This document shows positions 61,251 to 64,000 of a DNA stretch of 64,000 nucleotides, in pieces. The DNA is from Candidatus Methanarcanum hacksteinii. Lineage in GTDB: Archaea > Thermoplasmatota > Thermoplasmata > Methanomassiliicoccales > Methanomethylophilaceae. The notes beneath the pieces were generated by a model. It made no database searches, was not told the origin of the DNA, and saw nothing but the letters and a program-made list of their open reading frames with translations. The DNA lies in contig LVVQ01000001.1 in assembly GCA_006954405.1 (NCBI GenBank), positions 310,001 to 374,000 of the forward strand, given 5' to 3'. How positions within the stretch are numbered: position 1 is the first letter of the stretch; each line of letters begins with the position of its first letter. The position numbers and the translations under genes were made by a program.

Positions 61251-62288
61251 TCATTCCTCTGCGGCGGCAGATTCCTCTTTCCTCTTCATCCTGAGCGCTT
61301 TGGCGACCTTCTTGCTGAGGTATCTCTCGTGGATGATCCTCATGTACATCGCATCGTGTTCCAAGAGCGGTGAGGATGAGATGACCGTCATATCGGGCCT
61401 CATGTCAACGAGACACTCGGCGAGGGTCTCGAATTTGAGATCCCCTTTCTTTATCGGTGTAAGCCTGAGTTCATTACCGTCCGAGTGTTCAGCACCTGCG
61501 AAGAGTGTGTGCAGGTGACCGTTACAATACGGTTCGGCCTGTTCTATCACATATTGGAAGTCTTCGGTCTCAAGGAGCGATCCGCCTGTACGCGAGTGGT
61601 AGTGCGGCCAATTGATCACGGGGACAAGTCCTTTGATGTTATGGCAGACGTCCAACACCTGCTCCAACGAACCGAAGACCTCCTGCTGTCCTGTGATCTC
61701 TATTCCGAGCTTTGGTTTCAATCCCTCGTCCTTCCACCACTCCATGAGCGCATCCACATTGTTGTAGATGTTAACTTCAGATGCCTCTTCGTCATTTATA
61801 TCGCTGTAGAGTCCGAGGTTGGTGACGACGATATCTCCTCCCAAGGCATTCTCGATGAGAGCCGCGTGCCTTATGCTGTTGAGACAATCGTCGGTGAGGG
61901 GCGAGTCCGATGCAAGATCGATGTAATTCGGCGTATGTAGTGACACTCCCACATCCAATTCCTTCGCAAGATCGCCTATCTCATACAACTCACCGAAGTT
62001 AGATGCGAATGCAGATGTCATCTGCACGAGGATATCATCCTCCTCGACAGGGATATTCAGATCGGTGATGGGTTCTTCGTCACGTATGACTTCGATGATG
62101 AAACGACCTTCGAGATCCTTCGCGGGTATCCCGATATCTTCCTCGTCGGGATATATGTCCACGGTTCCAGATCTGACCATTTGAATTTCGAGAGCCGTGA
62201 GACTGAGGTTGTGGACATCCTCTATCCCATCTCTCAATGTGCGTCCTTTACAAGAAAGTGGTATTCCAGCCGGGCCGAATCTTATCAT
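61251..62288 (-). CDS. Endonuclease IV-like TIM-barrel protein
   Basis: 345-residue xylose isomerase/AP endonuclease IV-type TIM barrel. It begins MIRFGPAGIPLSCKGRTL and has metal-ligand segments SLHTPNYIDL, LGIEITGQQEVFGSLEQVLD, PVINWPHYHSRTGG and HLHTLFAGAE typical of archaeal homologues. It may cleave abasic sites or be a sugar isomerase-like enzyme. The ATG at 62288 is chosen because the family begins with FGPAG; the frame stays open to 62357. Encoded just before hxlB in one operon. Confidence 0.78.
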   Translation of the reverse strand: MIRFGPAGIPLSCKGRTLRDGIEDVHNLSLTALEIQMVRSGTVDIYPDEEDIGIPAKDLEGRFIIEVIRDEEPITDLNIPVEEDDILVQMTSAFASNFGELYEIGDLAKELDVGVSLHTPNYIDLASDSPLTDDCLNSIRHAALIENALGGDIVVTNLGLYSDINDEEASEVNIYNNVDALMEWWKDEGLKPKLGIEITGQQEVFGSLEQVLDVCHNIKGLVPVINWPHYHSRTGGSLLETEDFQYVIEQAEPYCNGHLHTLFAGAEHSDGNELRLTPIKKGDLKFETLAECLVDMRPDMTVISSSPLLEHDAMYMRIIHERYLSKKVAKALRMKRKEESAAAEE

Positions 62289-62357
62289 CTGTAATACACC
62301 GTGAATGGGCTTATTGCATACCTGTATAAATCCATGTCGAGAAAATGATATAAGCAT

Positions 62358-62548
62358 GATCGATCATCGGCACGTACGCTAAGGTATGTGCCAGGCATAT
62401 GTTGTACTCTGAAAATACATTCAGATTTGCATATTGACCGTATCCACTGTGGGCACTTTCCCTTCTTATTAGAGTAATGTAAAAGGGGGCAACCTTTATT
62501 AACAACGTCCCCATTGAGCGGTTACCCAATGTCGGGAGAGTCAGTAAA
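62358..62548 (+). promoter_or_regulatory. Promoter region of the L18e-L13-S9-rpoN operon
   Basis: 191-base gap. The box AACCTTTATTAACA at about 62490-62502 lies 45-55 bases before the L18e start and is the best TATA candidate. GTCGGGAGAG follows at about 62532. Nothing else is recognised. Confidence 0.4.
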
Positions 62549-62917
62549 ATGAAGCCACAGAGTTTCAACAAAACAGACCCTTCTCTCATTGCTTTGATCG
62601 ATGATCTTAAAGCAAAAGAGAGGGAGAACGGGGCTGCTATCTGGCGAGACATTGCTAAGAGGCTCGAGAAACCCAGGAGGAACTGGGCAGAGACCAATCT
62701 TAGCAAACTTGACAGATATGCCGAGGACGGACAGACGATCATAATCGCCGGTAAGGTCCTTGCGGCAGGTAGCATCAGTAAGAAGATCACAGTTGCAGCA
62801 TATGCTTTCTCAGCAGCAGCGAAGGAAGCCATCGTAGCAGCAGGCGGAAAAGCTATCACGATTTCAGAGTTGGTAGCGGAGAACCCCAAGGGCTCTAACG
62901 TCAGGATCATGAGGTGA
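62549..62917 (+). CDS. rpl18e: Large ribosomal subunit protein eL18 (L18e)
   Basis: 122-residue archaeal L18e, recognised by KTDPSLIALIDDLKAK, RDIAKRLEKPRRNWAETNLSKLDRY and the VVAGKVL-type segment IIIAGKVLAAGSI. First gene of the L18e-L13-S9-rpoN operon conserved in Euryarchaeota. L13 follows after five bases. Confidence 0.96.
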   Translation: MKPQSFNKTDPSLIALIDDLKAKERENGAAIWRDIAKRLEKPRRNWAETNLSKLDRYAEDGQTIIIAGKVLAAGSISKKITVAAYAFSAAAKEAIVAAGGKAITISELVAENPKGSNVRIMR

Positions 62918-62922
62918 TTTGG

Positions 62923-63348
62923 ATGGTTACAGTCATTGATGGAAGGAACGCAGTGCTCGGAAGGCTTGGAAGCGTCGTCGCAGAGAGGATCATGAACGGT
63001 GAGGAGATCGTCGTTGTGAACTCGGAAGCAATCGTCGTCACAGGCGAGAGAGATGTGATCTTCGCAGATTACAAAGCAAGAGTAGACCGTGGAGATACGA
63101 CAAAGAGGAAAGGACCGTTCTACCCCCGTAGGGCAGATCTTCTCTTCAAGAGGAGTGTCCGTGGAATGATCCCCTGGACGACAACGTCTGGTAGGGATGC
63201 ATTCAGGAGACTTCACGTGTTCGTAGGCACACCGAAGCAGTTCGAAGAGGTCGACAAAGAGAAGGTCGACTTCGCAATGAAGAAGGTCACAGGCAAATAC
63301 ACTACCCTTGGAGCGATCTCAAAGTTCCTCGGTTCAAAGGTTAGGTGA
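62923..63348 (+). CDS. rpl13: Large ribosomal subunit protein uL13
   Basis: 141-residue L13: VIDGRNAVLGRLGSVVAERI at the start and VRGMIPWTTTSGRDAFRRLHVFVG are archaeal L13 motifs. The ATG at 62923 follows GGTGATTT; an in-frame GTG nine bases earlier is less likely. Cotranscribed with S9. Confidence 0.96.
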   Translation: MVTVIDGRNAVLGRLGSVVAERIMNGEEIVVVNSEAIVVTGERDVIFADYKARVDRGDTTKRKGPFYPRRADLLFKRSVRGMIPWTTTSGRDAFRRLHVFVGTPKQFEEVDKEKVDFAMKKVTGKYTTLGAISKFLGSKVR

Positions 63349-63353
63349 TTCCA

Positions 63354-63752
63354 ATGGATTGCGTCAACACAAGCGGAAAAAGGAAAACAGCAGTTGCAAG
63401 GGCAGTCGTGAAAGAGGGTACCGGTAAGGTCACCATCAACAAGGTTCCGATCGCATTGTACACACCCGAGCTTGCAAGGCTCAAGATCCAGGAACCCCTC
63501 GGACTCGCAGGAGACAAATCGGCAAAGGTCGACATCTCCGTTACAGTCCAGGGCGGAGGAGTCATGGGCCAGGCAACAGCTGTCAGGACAGCTATCGCAA
63601 GGGGTATGTGCGAATTCTTCAAGGACGACGAGCTCGAGGAGACATACAGGTCATACGACAGATCCCTCATCATCAACGATGACAGAAGGAAGCTGCCTAA
63701 GAACCCGATGGGTCCTGGTGCACGTGCAAAGAAGCAGAAGTCATACAGGTGA
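63354..63752 (+). CDS. rps9: Small ribosomal subunit protein uS9
   Basis: 132-residue S9: NTSGKRKTAVARAVVKEGTGKV at the start, VQGGGVMGQATAVRTAIARG, and the conserved basic end KNPMGPGARAKKQKSYR that reaches the decoding site. The ATG at 63354 matches the family; the upstream GTG is not needed. Confidence 0.97.
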   Translation: MDCVNTSGKRKTAVARAVVKEGTGKVTINKVPIALYTPELARLKIQEPLGLAGDKSAKVDISVTVQGGGVMGQATAVRTAIARGMCEFFKDDELEETYRSYDRSLIINDDRRKLPKNPMGPGARAKKQKSYR

Positions 63753-63761
63753 TTTGATAAC

Positions 63762-63953
63762 ATGATCATTCCCGTAAGGTGTTTCACATGCGGTAAGGTC
63801 GTTGGATCGGCCTATCCTGAATATGTAAGACGTGTTGGAATGGGAGAGGATCCTCAGAAGGTCCTCGACGACCTCGGTCTCGAGAGATACTGTTGCCGTA
63901 GGATGATCATTTCACACGCTAACCTCATCGAAGAGATCTCTACTCTTGGATGA
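63762..63953 (+). CDS. rpoN: RNA polymerase subunit N
   Basis: 63-residue Rpb10 homologue: MIIPVRCFTCGKVVG and YCCRRMIISHANLIE contain the atypical CX2C...CC zinc site that defines the family. Completes the L18e-L13-S9-rpoN unit; further members (rpoK, S2) would lie beyond the window. The last 47 bases of the window show no gene. Confidence 0.97.
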   Translation: MIIPVRCFTCGKVVGSAYPEYVRRVGMGEDPQKVLDDLGLERYCCRRMIISHANLIEEISTLG

Positions 63954-64000
63954 AGGGCTTGCGATTCATCTAAATCCAAACTTTTTACCTTAAACCTTTT

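Overview
This window is chromosomal DNA of an archaeon. It carries a split RNA polymerase large subunit (A''), archaeal ribosomal proteins L30e, S17e, S15, L18e, L13 and S9, RpoN, an archaeal NusA, the archaeal GatDE amidotransferase, Kae1, fibrillarin and an STT3/AglB oligosaccharyltransferase. Many first genes of transcription units have a TATA-like box 22-35 bases before an ATG and no Shine-Dalgarno sequence, while internal genes are joined by ATGA-type overlaps. Base composition (about half GC), HypB/HypE hydrogenase maturation genes, large surface proteins with short Ser/Asp/Ala-rich signal-peptide ends and several DUF4143 ATPase copies suggest a host- or sediment-associated member of the Thermoplasmata, most likely a Methanomassiliicoccales-type methanogen. 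That placement is inference; no methanogenesis gene lies in the window.

Layout: 1-1.6 kb is the end of an rpoA2-L30e-nusA cluster. 1.6-9.9 kb has a radical SAM protein, pyrF and a giant aglB followed by a membrane-anchored surface protein. 9.9-13.4 kb is a minus-strand run (translin-like, truA, purD, hypB). 13.5-20.9 kb holds gatD-gatE, a HemK2-type methyltransferase, hydrolases, a TraB-family protein, thyX and S17e. 21-26 kb has rqcH, three tRNAs, a DUF1015 protein, hypE, a degenerate nucleotidyltransferase and the start of an SMR exporter pair. 27-29.2 kb is decayed accessory DNA with two DUF4143 ATPase remnants joined head to head. 29.3-42.3 kb is housekeeping again (YigZ family, purH, kae1, GAN/RecJ-like DHH protein, S15, a fibrillarin-Nudix fusion, an IMPase-NAD kinase fusion with a JAMM protein, a phosphohexomutase relative with eroded motifs). 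42.3-46.1 kb is a second accessory island: a small gene with palindromic promoter sites, a tRNA-Leu, a broken helicase, a broken DUF3800 gene, a GC-rich structured stretch and a Fic gene flanked by 31-bp perfect direct repeats. 46.1-58.4 kb has gdhA, two tandem MscS channels with ectodomains, a prepilin peptidase, amrS, thiL, trkH and a larA/Fe-S/folP operon.

The most striking locus is 58.7-60.7 kb: a compact, overlapping four-gene operon that encodes an E1-like adenylyltransferase, a ubiquitin-like beta-grasp protein ending in Gly-Gly-Ala, an E2-like conjugating enzyme with an intact HPN motif and catalytic Cys, and a JAMM isopeptidase. Together these form a complete-looking ubiquitin-type conjugation and deconjugation system, lacking only a recognisable E3. 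A divergent gene for a small zinc-finger membrane protein shares its promoter region. The window closes with the L18e-L13-S9-rpoN ribosomal operon.
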